DNA from: Caulobacter sp. D5
Lineage (GTDB): Bacteria > Pseudomonadota > Alphaproteobacteria > Caulobacterales > Caulobacteraceae
NCBI RefSeq assembly: GCF_003185805.1
Contig: NZ_QHJY01000026.1
Span: forward strand, 1 to 55,594
Direction: 5' to 3'
DNA: 55,594 nucleotides
Shown here: positions 37,617 through 46,184 of the stretch, one piece after another
Numbering within the stretch: the stretch's first letter is position 1
How the letters are laid out: each line of letters begins with the position of its first letter
Translations under genes and position numbers: made by a program
Notes under the pieces: generated by a model
What the model was told of the DNA's origin: nothing
The model's database searches: none
Seen by the model: the letters and a program-made list of their open reading frames with translations, nothing else

Positions 37617-38654
37617 ATGACCCTAATTCTGGCCTCGATCGCCGGCGATAAATTCTGGGCGATGTCCGACATCCTGGTGTCGGTCCTCGGCGCGCAGCCC
37701 GACCGTTCGGCCAACCTGCCTCTGCACGGCCAGGCTATCGTGCTCGCCACCGACAACCACACCGTCGTCGGGACCGCCCAGAAGTCGATCATCCTAGGCG
37801 ATCTGGTCCTCATCCAGTGGGCCGGAAGCCAAGTGGTCGGCGAGGCGGTGGCTCGGGCGATCCTGAAGGCCCTGGAATCCGGACATGGCGTCAATTTGGA
37901 CGCCATCCTGCACGACCCCGAATTTGGCCTGGTGAGCGCGACCGACAACGCCGTGGTCGTTCACGTCCACCTTCCGGATGGGCAGATCCTGCGCGGAGCG
38001 GTCAATGTCCGAACCGCCGACGGCATGGAGACCGTCTTCGCCGGCACCGGCGCGTTCAACTTCCTCGACGACATCGAGACCGAGCTGACGGCCCGGGGAA
38101 TCGCGGACGGCAAGGCGACCGACCGCTGGTACGCGCGTGTGGCCCTGGTGCTGGCAGAGGAGTTCTTCTTCAAGGACCCGCTGGAGCACGCCTATGGGGG
38201 CTGGCACGAGGTGATCCTGCCCTTGCCGTGGGGCGGGTTCGGCAAGGCGTCCTATCTGGTCAAGTTCTGGACGATCGACGACGGCAAGATCATCAGCGGT
38301 CCGGTCTTCACCAGTTGGTACCTCGACCAACATCTCTGCATCCTCGGGGCCACCGGCGGCCATGGCCTGGGTGAGCGCCACAAGCTGATGATCGTGCCGG
38401 CCTGGAACATGCCGTCGATCGACGCCGCCGCGGCCCTGGCCGGGTTCGAGCAGGCGATGTTCCAAATCCACGTCGTCAACAATGGCGGCATGATGAAGTT
38501 CTTCTGGGCCCGCAATCCTTGGCCCGATGGCTTTGGGATCGACCTTGTCGACGGCGAGCCCCAGATCACGGTTGGGCGCGAGGTGGTCGCCAAGATCCTA
38601 TCCGAGGACGAGCGCGCCGCAACGATGACCAGGACGTCAATGTCCGAGCTCTAG
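37617..38654 (+). CDS. Proteasome/HslV-like Ntn-hydrolase candidate
   Basis: A 345-residue protein. After Met it starts TLILASIAGDKFWAMSDILV: a Thr at position 2 and an Asp exactly 16 residues later match Thr1 and Asp17 of proteasome beta and HslV subunits. QKSIILGDLVLIQWAGSQVV followed by GEAVARAILKAL resembles the later HslV core with its glycine turn and first helix. The C-terminal 150 residues are extra. If correct, removal of Met would expose a catalytic threonine. It lies 77 bases after the PIN-like gene and 285 before gajA. No ATPase partner of HslU type is near. The fold assignment is inference. Confidence 0.45.
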   Translation: MTLILASIAGDKFWAMSDILVSVLGAQPDRSANLPLHGQAIVLATDNHTVVGTAQKSIILGDLVLIQWAGSQVVGEAVARAILKALESGHGVNLDAILHDPEFGLVSATDNAVVVHVHLPDGQILRGAVNVRTADGMETVFAGTGAFNFLDDIETELTARGIADGKATDRWYARVALVLAEEFFFKDPLEHAYGGWHEVILPLPWGGFGKASYLVKFWTIDDGKIISGPVFTSWYLDQHLCILGATGGHGLGERHKLMIVPAWNMPSIDAAAALAGFEQAMFQIHVVNNGGMMKFFWARNPWPDGFGIDLVDGEPQITVGREVVAKILSEDERAATMTRTSMSEL

Positions 38655-38939
38655 TTTGACCGCGAGGGATAACCTGACGGGACTGGCCTCGGGCCAACGA
38701 AGCGATCCGGGGCTGGTCAGCGCGCGTTGTGCCCTCCACGTCTATGGCGATCCGTCGGCGTGTCGGTCTGTCGGCCCTGGCGTCCCGATCACCGGCGCCT
38801 AGACCAGGTTTCGATAGCCGCCTTGCACCGCTTCCCGCTCAGCTTTAGCGTTGTGCGGGATGCTACGCGGCCGTGTGGGCCCGCTCGGGGACGCGGCTGG
38901 ATCGCGCCGGCCGCCGACCTCGCCATCAGAAGGATCGCC

Positions 38940-40682
38940 GTGCGGATCGTCAGGGTCGAAATCCAGAACTTCCGGGGCATTGGGACGCTCGACTGGCATC
39001 CCTCTCCAGGCATGAACTGCCTGATCGGGCCCGGCGATTCCACCAAAACCACGATCCTCGACGCGATCGAGCTGGCCCTCAATCCCAGGTCAAACTATCT
39101 GGGGGACGACACCGACTTCCATAATCTCAACTTCGATCTGCCCGTCAGGGTGACGGTGACGCTGGTCGGTATTCCGGCCGAGTTCTGCGTCGACACACGC
39201 TACGGGTTGTATCTTCGCGGCTGGGACGAGACGGCCGCGAGGCTCGTGGACGAGCCGGGCGATGGGCTGCTGGAGGCCCTGTCGGTGCGGGTCGAGATCG
39301 ATCCATCGACCCTTGAAGGCCGGTGGGCGATCTATAACGATCGCCTGGCCGGGGACGTCGATCCGCCGTCGCTGCGCTACAAGGATGCGCTGCAGCTGGC
39401 GACGACGCGGCTGGGCCCTTACGCCGAACGGCATCTGGGCTGGGGACGTCAGTCGATCCTCAATCGCATCGGCGAAGGCGGGCGGATGAGCGAGCAATTG
39501 GCCAGCGCCAGCCGCGCCGCCCGCGCGGCGTTCAAGACCAGCAACAAGGACGTGTTCGCCATCCCCACGGCCCGCGCCGAGAAGCTGGGCAAGCACTTCT
39601 CGGTCCGGGTTCGCGAGGCTTTCACCGCCGAACTCGACGTCCAGGGCTCGGCGATCACGTCCGGCGGCGTCGTTCTCCATGACGGCGACCTGCCTTTGCG
39701 CACGCTCGGCACCGGCTCTTCACGGTTGATCGTCTCGGCCCTGCAGCACAATGCCGGGGGCTCTCATATCGCCCTGGTCGATGAGATCGAGCATGGCCTG
39801 GAGCCGCACCGGATCGCCCGGCTGCTGAAATATCTCCGCAACCCGCCGGCGCTGGAGGGTGACGCCGCTACGCCCGGTGCCGCCGCGCCGCAGACCTTCC
39901 TGACCACCCATTCCAACGTTGTGATCCGCGAACTCGACGCACGGGACATCCACGCCGTCCGCTCCCATGAGGGCCGAACCCAAGTGCGGTCGGTGGAGCA
40001 GACGGCCGAGACGCCCGAGGTCGCCCAGCGCCAGCTGCGCGCGTCGCCCGAGGCCTTCCTGGCGCAGCGCATCGTGATCGGTGAAGGCCGGACGGAATGT
40101 GGGCTCCTGCGCGGCCTGGACGCTTGCTGGATCGCCGAGGGCAAGGACTCGTTCGCACTCCGCGGCGTGGCGGCGATCGATGGCGGCGGCGTTCCCAACG
40201 CCGTGACCCTGACCCAGTCTCTTCTCGATCTTGGCTATGAGTGCCTGGCGCTGCTCGACTCCGACAAGCCGCCGTCACGAGACTCCGTGGCCAAGGTCGA
40301 GGCCATTGGCGGGGTCGTCTTGGAGTGGGGAGATGATTGCTCGACCGAGGAGAGGATCTTCCGTGACGTCCCTTGGGCGACGGTGGACGCCCTGGTGGGC
40401 CTGGCGATCCAGTGCAACACCGAAGACAGCGTTCGAACGACCCTGCGGGCGACCTGCAAGGCCAGGAAGATCGCCGAGCCGGCCGATCTGCCCCTTCCGG
40501 CCAGCTTCGACACCCCCCAGCATCGCGCCGCCTTGGGGTTCACCGCGCGCGAAAAGTCATGGTTCAAGACCATTCCGCGAGGCGAACGGCTCGCGGTGCT
40601 GGTGTACCCGTGCCTGGAGGATATCTCGGCCACGCCCCTGGCCAAGCATCTGTCCCGTCTCCGCGCGTGGGTCGATGGCTGA
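38940..40682 (+). CDS. gajA: Gabija GajA-like OLD-family ATPase/nuclease
   Basis: A 580-residue OLD-type protein, the size of GajA. The N-terminal ABC-like ATPase has RVEIQNFRGIG, a Walker A GPGDSTKTT (30-38, with Thr35 in the usual Gly place), GTGSSRLIVSAL and Walker B IALVDEIEHGLEP (D281, E282), plus TTHS. The C-terminal Toprim domain has VIGEGRTE (E382, E386) and LLDSDKP (D440, D442), which bind metal for DNA cutting. In Gabija, GajA cuts DNA when nucleotide levels fall and works in complex with GajB. The GTG start at 38940 has AGAAGGA five bases upstream and gives the normal N-terminus. It overlaps gajB by eight bases. Confidence 0.85.
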   Translation: MRIVRVEIQNFRGIGTLDWHPSPGMNCLIGPGDSTKTTILDAIELALNPRSNYLGDDTDFHNLNFDLPVRVTVTLVGIPAEFCVDTRYGLYLRGWDETAARLVDEPGDGLLEALSVRVEIDPSTLEGRWAIYNDRLAGDVDPPSLRYKDALQLATTRLGPYAERHLGWGRQSILNRIGEGGRMSEQLASASRAARAAFKTSNKDVFAIPTARAEKLGKHFSVRVREAFTAELDVQGSAITSGGVVLHDGDLPLRTLGTGSSRLIVSALQHNAGGSHIALVDEIEHGLEPHRIARLLKYLRNPPALEGDAATPGAAAPQTFLTTHSNVVIRELDARDIHAVRSHEGRTQVRSVEQTAETPEVAQRQLRASPEAFLAQRIVIGEGRTECGLLRGLDACWIAEGKDSFALRGVAAIDGGGVPNAVTLTQSLLDLGYECLALLDSDKPPSRDSVAKVEAIGGVVLEWGDDCSTEERIFRDVPWATVDALVGLAIQCNTEDSVRTTLRATCKARKIAEPADLPLPASFDTPQHRAALGFTAREKSWFKTIPRGERLAVLVYPCLEDISATPLAKHLSRLRAWVDG

Positions 40683-42120
40683 TCCGCCCGTTGACGACCT
40701 GGCCGCCAGGATCTGCGCGGTACAGGCCGGGTCGATCGTGGCGGCGGCGGGTTGCGGCAAGACCGAGCAGATCGTCAACGCCACCGTCCAGAGTCAGGGT
40801 CGTCGGCTCATCCTCACCCATACCCACGCCGGGGTCGACGCCCTGCGCAAGCGCATGCGCGAGAAAGGGGTGTCGACCAGCCAGTACGCCATCGACACCA
40901 TCGCCGGCTGGTGCCTGCGTTACGCGGCCGCCTATCCGCTCCGATCCGGCCTGAAGGTGGCCACGCCCAAGGGGGATCAAGACTGGACGGCGGTCTACGC
41001 CGGGGCGATCGCGTTGCTGGAGAGCGGCGCCGTCACCCAGGTTCTGGAGGCTTCCTACTGCGGTGTGTTCGTCGACGAATACCAGGACTGTGGGGGCGCT
41101 CAGCACCAAGTCATCGCGGCCTTGTCGGAGGTGCTGCCCGTCTGCGTGTTCGGTGATCCCTTGCAGGCGATCTTCGATTTTGGGCAGACGCCCGTCGATT
41201 GGCGCAGCGAAGTGTTTTCTCAGTTTCCGAAACTTTCGACCCTGACCAAACCCTGGCGATGGCATCGGCACGGAAACGCCGATATGGCCAACTGGCTGGA
41301 GACGGTGCGCCCCGTCCTAGAGGCCGGCCAAGCGCTGGATCTCGCCGGCCGGCCAGCCTGTGTGACCTGGGAATGGCTGCCGGACCAGGACGGTCCTCGC
41401 CAATCCAAGATCATCTCCACCTGTCTCAAGGCGATGAAGGGCGACGGAAACCTGGCGGTGATCGCCGACCCGGCCAACCTCAACGGGCGAGCGCTGATCG
41501 CCAAAAAGCTCGGCCGGCAGGGCTTCTCCAACATCGAGCCCATCGAGTGCAAGACCGTGTACGCCGCGGCCAAGAAGCTGGCGGCGACCTCGGGGTCAAA
41601 GCGCCTGGTCGCGCTTTTGACCTTCCTCGAGCAATGCATGTCCGGCGTCGCGCAGGGCGAGTTCCTCAAGGCCGTGGCGTCGCGCAAGGCGGGCGGCAAG
41701 CTGGGTCGCGCCAAGTTCGGGGATCTTGTCGAGCTTGGATTGACGATCGATCAAGGTGCGGGCGACGAGGTCTGCTTGGCCTTGATCGAGGGCTTCGCCG
41801 CCCAAGCGAAGACGTTCGTTTTCCGCCGTGAAATGCTGTTTTCCATGCGCTCGGCCTTGAGGATGAAGGTGGCGGGCGACGCCGCCGATCTGTCGGACGC
41901 CCTATGGCAGGTGCAGACCAAGATCCGTCACGCGGGTCGGCAGATCCCCTACTACAGCGTCGGCAGCACCCTCTTGGTGAAGGGTCTGGAGTTCGCCAAT
42001 GTCGTGGTCATCCACTCGGCCAATATGAACAACAAGGACTGGTACGTCGCCCTGACGCGGGCGACCCACCGGTTAACGATCCTGTCGCCGAAATCGGTCA
42101 TCGCGCCGGGGTTCGCGTGA
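40675..42120 (+). CDS. gajB: Gabija GajB-like UvrD-type helicase
   Basis: A 481-residue superfamily 1 helicase, short as in GajB. It has Walker A AAAGCGKTEQ (23-32, K29), ILTHTHAGVDALRKRM (motif Ia), VFVDEYQDC (D134, E135), VFGDPLQAIFDF (motif III), LVKGLEFANVVVIHS and WYVALTRATHRL (motifs V and VI). GajB acts with GajA in phage defence, sensing DNA ends and hydrolysing nucleotides. The ATG at 40675 overlaps the gajA stop, which fits a coupled two-gene system. Confidence 0.87.
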   Translation: MADPPVDDLAARICAVQAGSIVAAAGCGKTEQIVNATVQSQGRRLILTHTHAGVDALRKRMREKGVSTSQYAIDTIAGWCLRYAAAYPLRSGLKVATPKGDQDWTAVYAGAIALLESGAVTQVLEASYCGVFVDEYQDCGGAQHQVIAALSEVLPVCVFGDPLQAIFDFGQTPVDWRSEVFSQFPKLSTLTKPWRWHRHGNADMANWLETVRPVLEAGQALDLAGRPACVTWEWLPDQDGPRQSKIISTCLKAMKGDGNLAVIADPANLNGRALIAKKLGRQGFSNIEPIECKTVYAAAKKLAATSGSKRLVALLTFLEQCMSGVAQGEFLKAVASRKAGGKLGRAKFGDLVELGLTIDQGAGDEVCLALIEGFAAQAKTFVFRREMLFSMRSALRMKVAGDAADLSDALWQVQTKIRHAGRQIPYYSVGSTLLVKGLEFANVVVIHSANMNNKDWYVALTRATHRLTILSPKSVIAPGFA

Positions 42121-42153
42121 GCGTCGGATATTCGCCCCAAGGACGTTGAACGT

Positions 42154-42696
42154 CTAGGTCGCGAGCAACGCCTTGCAGGCGGCCACGAATTTGGGCGTCC
42201 CCGCGGCCAGGCGGTCCAGAAGATCGTCCAGGGTCATCGGCGGGTTCTTCAACCGGGCGACCTGGACGGTGAGCGCGGCGGTCAGGGCCTGAGGCGTCTT
42301 TTCCAGCAGCAGGCAGAGAAAGTCGTCGGGACTGATGGCAGCCACGCCAGGCGGCAGCTTGGCGAAGTCCTTCAGGTTGCTGGTGACAATCAAGCCGGCC
42401 TCGGCCTGGACCGCGCACGCGGCCACGTGACGGTCCTTGACGTGGTTGGGCATGGCGGGGATCAGGGGCTCGTATCCTTCGACCAAGGCGTCCTCGAACT
42501 GAAGATCAAGGGTCGCGCGAAGGCGTTCGGCCTTAGGTGCGGTCAGGCGGCCGTCCGCCACCAGGTTACGGGTGGCTTCCTCGACGATGAACGCGCTCCA
42601 GCGTGGCTGAAAGCAGCCGGCCGCCGCCGCCGACAGCAGGGTGTCGCGCAGAGGCAGCGGATAGAGGACATCGGCGTCGAGGACAGCGACGATCAC
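42154..42696 (-). CDS. PIN-domain ribonuclease-like protein
   Basis: A 180-residue PIN_3-type protein: MIVAVLDADVLYP with the first acidic pair (D7, D9), WSAFIVEEATRNL with Glu, and HVKDRHVAACAVQAEAGLIV followed by TSNLKDF with the last acidic residues. Many such proteins are toxins that cut tRNA or rRNA. Its start overlaps the upstream gene by four bases, so its translation is coupled to a 245-residue partner that is not a known antitoxin. The usual HTH/excisionase-type antitoxin for this class is found 1.1 kb away on the other strand. Confidence 0.8.
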   Translation of the reverse strand: MIVAVLDADVLYPLPLRDTLLSAAAAGCFQPRWSAFIVEEATRNLVADGRLTAPKAERLRATLDLQFEDALVEGYEPLIPAMPNHVKDRHVAACAVQAEAGLIVTSNLKDFAKLPPGVAAISPDDFLCLLLEKTPQALTAALTVQVARLKNPPMTLDDLLDRLAAGTPKFVAACKALLAT

Positions 42697-43430
42697 TGGG
42701 GCTTGGCCTTTCGGATCCGCAGCCGACGGCCAGGCTTCGGGGCCGCGTCGGCCGGCTTGGCCAGGAGGTCTTCGACGGTCGCGGCGGGCTTGGGCTTGGT
42801 CTTGGCCTTCTGTTGGTTAGCGAGCATCTGGGCGAGCGTGGACTTAGGCGCGGGTTTGGCCGCCTTGGGCTCGCGCAAGGCCCGCAGGGTGGCGGCCACG
42901 TCGGTGGCGCCAAGCTCCTGTGCGCGTTCCACGAAGGCGTTGTAGGTCGCCGCCTGCAGACCCGCGGCCTTCAGCTTCAGGGCCGGGTCGCCGCTTGGAT
43001 CGATCTTGGCCTGGTAGAGCGAGACGATCACCGCGTGCGGATTGGGCAGGAACGCCAGGCCCATGGCCTGGGCCCCGCTGGGCGCGACCTCAACGAAGCC
43101 GAGATCGACCAGGCGGCGCAGGCGATCCTGGAAGGTTCTGGGCCCGCGCTGTCCGGCGAACCCGGCCGCGAAGGCCAGGTCTGGCATGCGGCCCAGGCGC
43201 ACGAAGGCGTTGTCCCACGTCGCGCACCACAGGGCGACATAGGTGTCCGACAACGGCTGGCCCTTGGACAGCTCGTCTAGGATCCGGCAGATATAGGGCA
43301 TGGTCTTGGGCATGGTGGTGAAGCCATGGAAACGGTTGCGATCCCACATCCGCGCCTCGGCGTCAGGGAACAGGCTGTCGCGCAGCTCGACGTCGCGATC
43401 GCGGATGGCCTTGCCTTTCACGCTCGGCAT
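42693..43430 (-). CDS. Uncharacterised protein overlapping the PIN gene
   Basis: A 245-residue protein, first gene of a two-gene operon with the PIN protein. It contains FHGFTTMPKTMPYICRILDE, LSDTYVALWCATWDNAFVRL and FQDRLRRLVDLGFVEV, which look like a winged-helix arrangement, so DNA binding is plausible. The C-terminal 80 residues are Lys/Ala/Pro-rich and probably disordered, ending in GRRLRIRKAKPQ. The family is not identified. It could be the cognate inhibitor or regulator of the PIN protein. Confidence 0.65.
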   Translation of the reverse strand: MPSVKGKAIRDRDVELRDSLFPDAEARMWDRNRFHGFTTMPKTMPYICRILDELSKGQPLSDTYVALWCATWDNAFVRLGRMPDLAFAAGFAGQRGPRTFQDRLRRLVDLGFVEVAPSGAQAMGLAFLPNPHAVIVSLYQAKIDPSGDPALKLKAAGLQAATYNAFVERAQELGATDVAATLRALREPKAAKPAPKSTLAQMLANQQKAKTKPKPAATVEDLLAKPADAAPKPGRRLRIRKAKPQ

Positions 43431-43776
43431 GGGAGGGCTCCTATAAGGCGGTGGAAATTCCGCTGTGGGGTAGGCTTATAAAACAAAACGTCAATGAAGT
43501 CAGTGTCATAGGTGTGCACCCAGACTAGTTAGCTCGGCGATTTTATGGCATCGGAGAATATGAGTTTGTCACGCAAGAGGCGACTCGAATAGTGGCTTGG
43601 CTTGTTTATGCCGTTCGGGTCATGTAACCTGCTGATCTGGCTCGAGGATTCGACAAACCCTATGTGCTGGCGGTGATCGGGTGCTGGGCTGTGCTGACCA
43701 TGTGCTCCCGGTGCTGGCTGGGGGATCGGCCAAGGGGGGAGCGCTGGTTGCGTTTGTAGCGTTTATACCGCACCTG
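43431..43776. promoter_or_regulatory. Divergent intergenic region with AT-rich patches and a GCGTTT repeat
   Basis: No gene is seen. An AT-rich stretch GGCTTATAAAACAAAACG near 43,473 may hold the promoter for the leftward PIN operon. GCGTTT repeats at 43750-43755 and 43759-43764 (period nine) and a nearby TTTATAC sit just before the rightward HTH gene and may be its promoter or operator. Confidence 0.4.
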
Positions 43777-44292
43777 ATGATGATGACCCGCACGACCGCC
43801 TCCAGAAAGATCGACAAGACGGCTCGCCCCGCCGTGCCGGCGTTGCTGTCGTTCGACGATCGCCAGATGGCCGCCCAGCTGTCGGACCTGTTGTTGGGCG
43901 GGGCTGGCGGTCCTGGCCGGCTGTGCCTGGCGCGAGGCGATGGCTATGCGATCGCTCTGTCTCCGGCCCTGGTGAAGGTTCTTGAGACGGTCGCGGAAAT
44001 GGTCACGGGCGGCGCCAGTGTCACCGTGCTGCCCAGCCACACCGAGCTGACGACCCAAGAGGCGGCCGACACGCTCAACGTCTCACGGCAGTACCTCGTG
44101 CGCCTGATCGATCGTGGCGACCTGCCCTCCCACAAGGTCGGCGCTCACCGCCGGGTGCGCGCCGAGGACCTTGCTGCCTATCGTCACCGCCGCGACCAGG
44201 CGCGCCGCGAGGCCCTAGATGTTCTGGCCGCCGACGCGCAGGACGCTGGCGGCTATGACACGCCGATGAGCTTTGGGCCGCGTCGGCGCTGA
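43777..44292 (+). CDS. Excisionase-type helix-turn-helix protein
   Basis: A 171-residue protein with a MerR/Xis-like DNA-binding domain: LTTQEAADTLNVSRQYLVRL, then IDRGDLPSHKVGAHRRVRAE and DLAAYRHRR at residues 92-140, the standard HTH_17 signature. The N-terminal 85 residues are variable. Proteins of this build are often the antitoxin half of HTH-PIN toxin-antitoxin pairs; here no PIN gene follows, but one lies in reverse orientation nearby. Three ATGs stand in a row at 43777, and the exact start is uncertain. Confidence 0.8.
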   Translation: MMMTRTTASRKIDKTARPAVPALLSFDDRQMAAQLSDLLLGGAGGPGRLCLARGDGYAIALSPALVKVLETVAEMVTGGASVTVLPSHTELTTQEAADTLNVSRQYLVRLIDRGDLPSHKVGAHRRVRAEDLAAYRHRRDQARREALDVLAADAQDAGGYDTPMSFGPRRR

Positions 44293-44307
44293 GCGCTGGG
44301 TGCGGGT

Positions 44308-45219
44308 TCAGGCCCGGTCGGAGAACCGCTCGAAGGCGGTGATGCGGCGGCGGGAGAGGCCGGGGTCGTAGCCGTAGATGTCCTGGGCCAGGTAGGCCAG
44401 TTCGGCGTCGCGGTCGGCCTCGGCGACGTCGCGATACCAGGCCTTGGGGCCGGTGGCCTCGTCGCCGTTCCAGCGGTAGCCGCGCTCCTTGAGCCGATCC
44501 TTCATCTCGAACGGCGAGCGGTCGGCAACGATGCGCCAGGTCGGGGCGCGGGCCGCCTCCAGCAGGTGGGCCAGGGCGGTGCGGCCGCTGGAGAACGGTC
44601 GGGTCAGGATCTCCAGCCCGGCCAGGCAGTCGTTCTCGGCGCGGTGGCCGTCGAAGAAGAACCCGCACTGGCTGGCCAGGTAGGAGAGCTTGGTCCCCTC
44701 GTACCCCTCCCCTTTCCAGTCCACCTGGCTCATCGAGCAGGCCCAACCCTTGAGCTTGAAGGCCTCCGTCAAGCGTTCGGCGAACGGGCGGTCGAAGGCG
44801 GCGTTGTGGGCCAGGACGATCACCGCCGGGGCGATGAAGGCCGCCACCTGATCGGGGTCGAGAATCTGGCCCGCGACCATGGCGTCGGTGATGCCGGTGA
44901 TCCGGGTGATCTCCGCCGGGATCGGCTTGGAGGGTTCGCGCAGGGCGACGAAGGGCGCGCCCACCGCGCATAGGCGACCCTCGGGGTCGTAGTCGAACGG
45001 GATCATCGCCAGCTCGATAATCTCGTCGCGGCGGGGATCGGTGCCCGTGGTCTCGGTATCTAGATAGACCCCCCTTTTGAGGGTGGCGGGGTCATAGTCG
45101 GCGTGCAGGGTGCAGGTCTCGAACTGGCGCAGCAGCCGGTAGCGGCCGGTGGCTTCGAGTTGGCGCGCCATGGCGTCTAGCGCTTCGGGCGTCAGATCGG
45201 TTTGCGATGTTTCGGGCAT
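44308..45219 (-). CDS. DnaQ-like 3'-5' exonuclease
   Basis: A 303-residue DEDDh exonuclease. YLDTETTGTD (D54, E56) is motif Exo I, LAHNAAFDRPFAERL is Exo II and GHRAENDCLAG is Exo III with the catalytic His and Asp. A C-terminal part (WRIVADRSPFEMKDRLKERG, then YRWNG) resembles the extra module often attached to accessory DnaQ proteins on mobile elements. It removes 3' nucleotides from DNA or RNA; the target is unknown. The ATG at 45219 (MPETSQTDL) is chosen over one 19 codons upstream. Confidence 0.9.
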   Translation of the reverse strand: MPETSQTDLTPEALDAMARQLEATGRYRLLRQFETCTLHADYDPATLKRGVYLDTETTGTDPRRDEIIELAMIPFDYDPEGRLCAVGAPFVALREPSKPIPAEITRITGITDAMVAGQILDPDQVAAFIAPAVIVLAHNAAFDRPFAERLTEAFKLKGWACSMSQVDWKGEGYEGTKLSYLASQCGFFFDGHRAENDCLAGLEILTRPFSSGRTALAHLLEAARAPTWRIVADRSPFEMKDRLKERGYRWNGDEATGPKAWYRDVAEADRDAELAYLAQDIYGYDPGLSRRRITAFERFSDRA

Positions 45220-45425
45220 GCGATTCCTTCGGCGTCTACTCTGCCATACCGCCGGGAAAGTGGGCGACGCCGCCATAGGGCTTCGGCGGGGCGAGGTGCT
45301 TCGCGATGCTGTTCTAAGGACGTTGGAAAAACCGAAGGAGCCGCCGGAGCGCGACGGTGGTGGGGCCGCGTGGCCGGTGCCTTGGCCCCTGTCAGAAAGC
45401 GGACCCTCCCAAGGTCAGAGATGAG

Positions 45426-45638
45426 TCACGTATGCGCCTTCGGGGCTGCCTGATGATAGCCGGCCGGATCGGCGATCCAGCTATTGATCGCCGACTCCCG
45501 CCAGCCGGCGCCATGGACGCTGATGGCCACCTGCTTGGGGAAAGAGCCCTCATTGATCTTCCGATAAAGGGTCGATCGGCTAAGGCCCGTTCGGGCCAGC
45601 ACGGTACGAATACGCAGGATACGGTCTGACTCGGCCAT
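45426..45638 (-). CDS. AlpA-family regulator
   Basis: A 70-residue AlpA-type DNA-binding protein: RILRIRTVLARTGLSRSTLY, then RKINEGSFPKQV and SAINSWIADP cover the whole MerR-like fold. In phage and island settings AlpA proteins regulate the integrase or excision genes. It is the right length for the family, and the ATG at 45638 is the only good start. Confidence 0.9.
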   Translation of the reverse strand: MAESDRILRIRTVLARTGLSRSTLYRKINEGSFPKQVAISVHGAGWRESAINSWIADPAGYHQAAPKAHT

Positions 45639-45846
45639 AGCTTAGACTCCACAGAATGAGATCTGAAGGCATTCGACGAGCCAGAATTGGATCGAGTTTT
45701 GGAAGCCGCAAGACCCCCGAACAGCCAGATCGTACTGTGGGAAGCAAAAAGAACCTCCCGGCGGTAAAAAAGTATGTCGGGAGTACTGGCTGCAGCCTGA
45801 GCGTATCTCTTCGCACCTGGGTGCGGTTCGTTGCAGCTGGCTGCGC

Positions 45847-46083
45847 CTACTTCCGAAGGCGGACGCCAGGCCCGCCGGTTTCATCGGCGTCTAGGAAAGA
45901 GACCCCCGCTTGCTCCAAGGCGCGCTTAACCGCGTCCACATTGGCCGCGGAACTCCGACCCGGTCCAGATGCGCTCTCCATGCGCACAATCGTCGGCAGC
46001 GACACTCCAGAGGCTGCGACTAACTGCGGCTGGCTCCAACCAACGAGGGCGCGAGCAGCTTTGATCTGTGCAGCCGCTATCAT
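45847..46083 (-). CDS. XRE-family repressor-like protein
   Basis: A 78-residue Cro/CI-type helix-turn-helix protein: IKAARALVGWSQPQLVAASG, VSLPTIVRMES and VDAVKRALEQAGVSFLD. It is nearly all DNA-binding domain. A perfect inverted repeat lies six bases upstream of its start codon, so it likely represses its own gene and the divergent four-gene operon that begins at 46185. Confidence 0.9.
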   Translation of the reverse strand: MIAAAQIKAARALVGWSQPQLVAASGVSLPTIVRMESASGPGRSSAANVDAVKRALEQAGVSFLDADETGGPGVRLRK

Positions 46084-46088
46084 GGGGC

Positions 46089-46103
46089 GATAATTTTATT
46101 ATC
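46089..46103. promoter_or_regulatory. Palindromic operator GATAAT-TTT-ATTATC
   Basis: A perfect 6-bp inverted repeat with a three-base spacer in the 101-base AT-rich gap between the XRE gene and the divergent operon. Related GATAAAAT and GTGAG..CTCAC elements follow at about 46,140-46,162. The spacing and the adjacent XRE gene suggest autorepression. Confidence 0.7.
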
Positions 46104-46184
46104 ATGGATGCGCATTTTATAATTGACCTGAATGGCGCTGTGAGTGATGATAAAATTCTCACTTATGATTAGCGAGCAGAGGTC

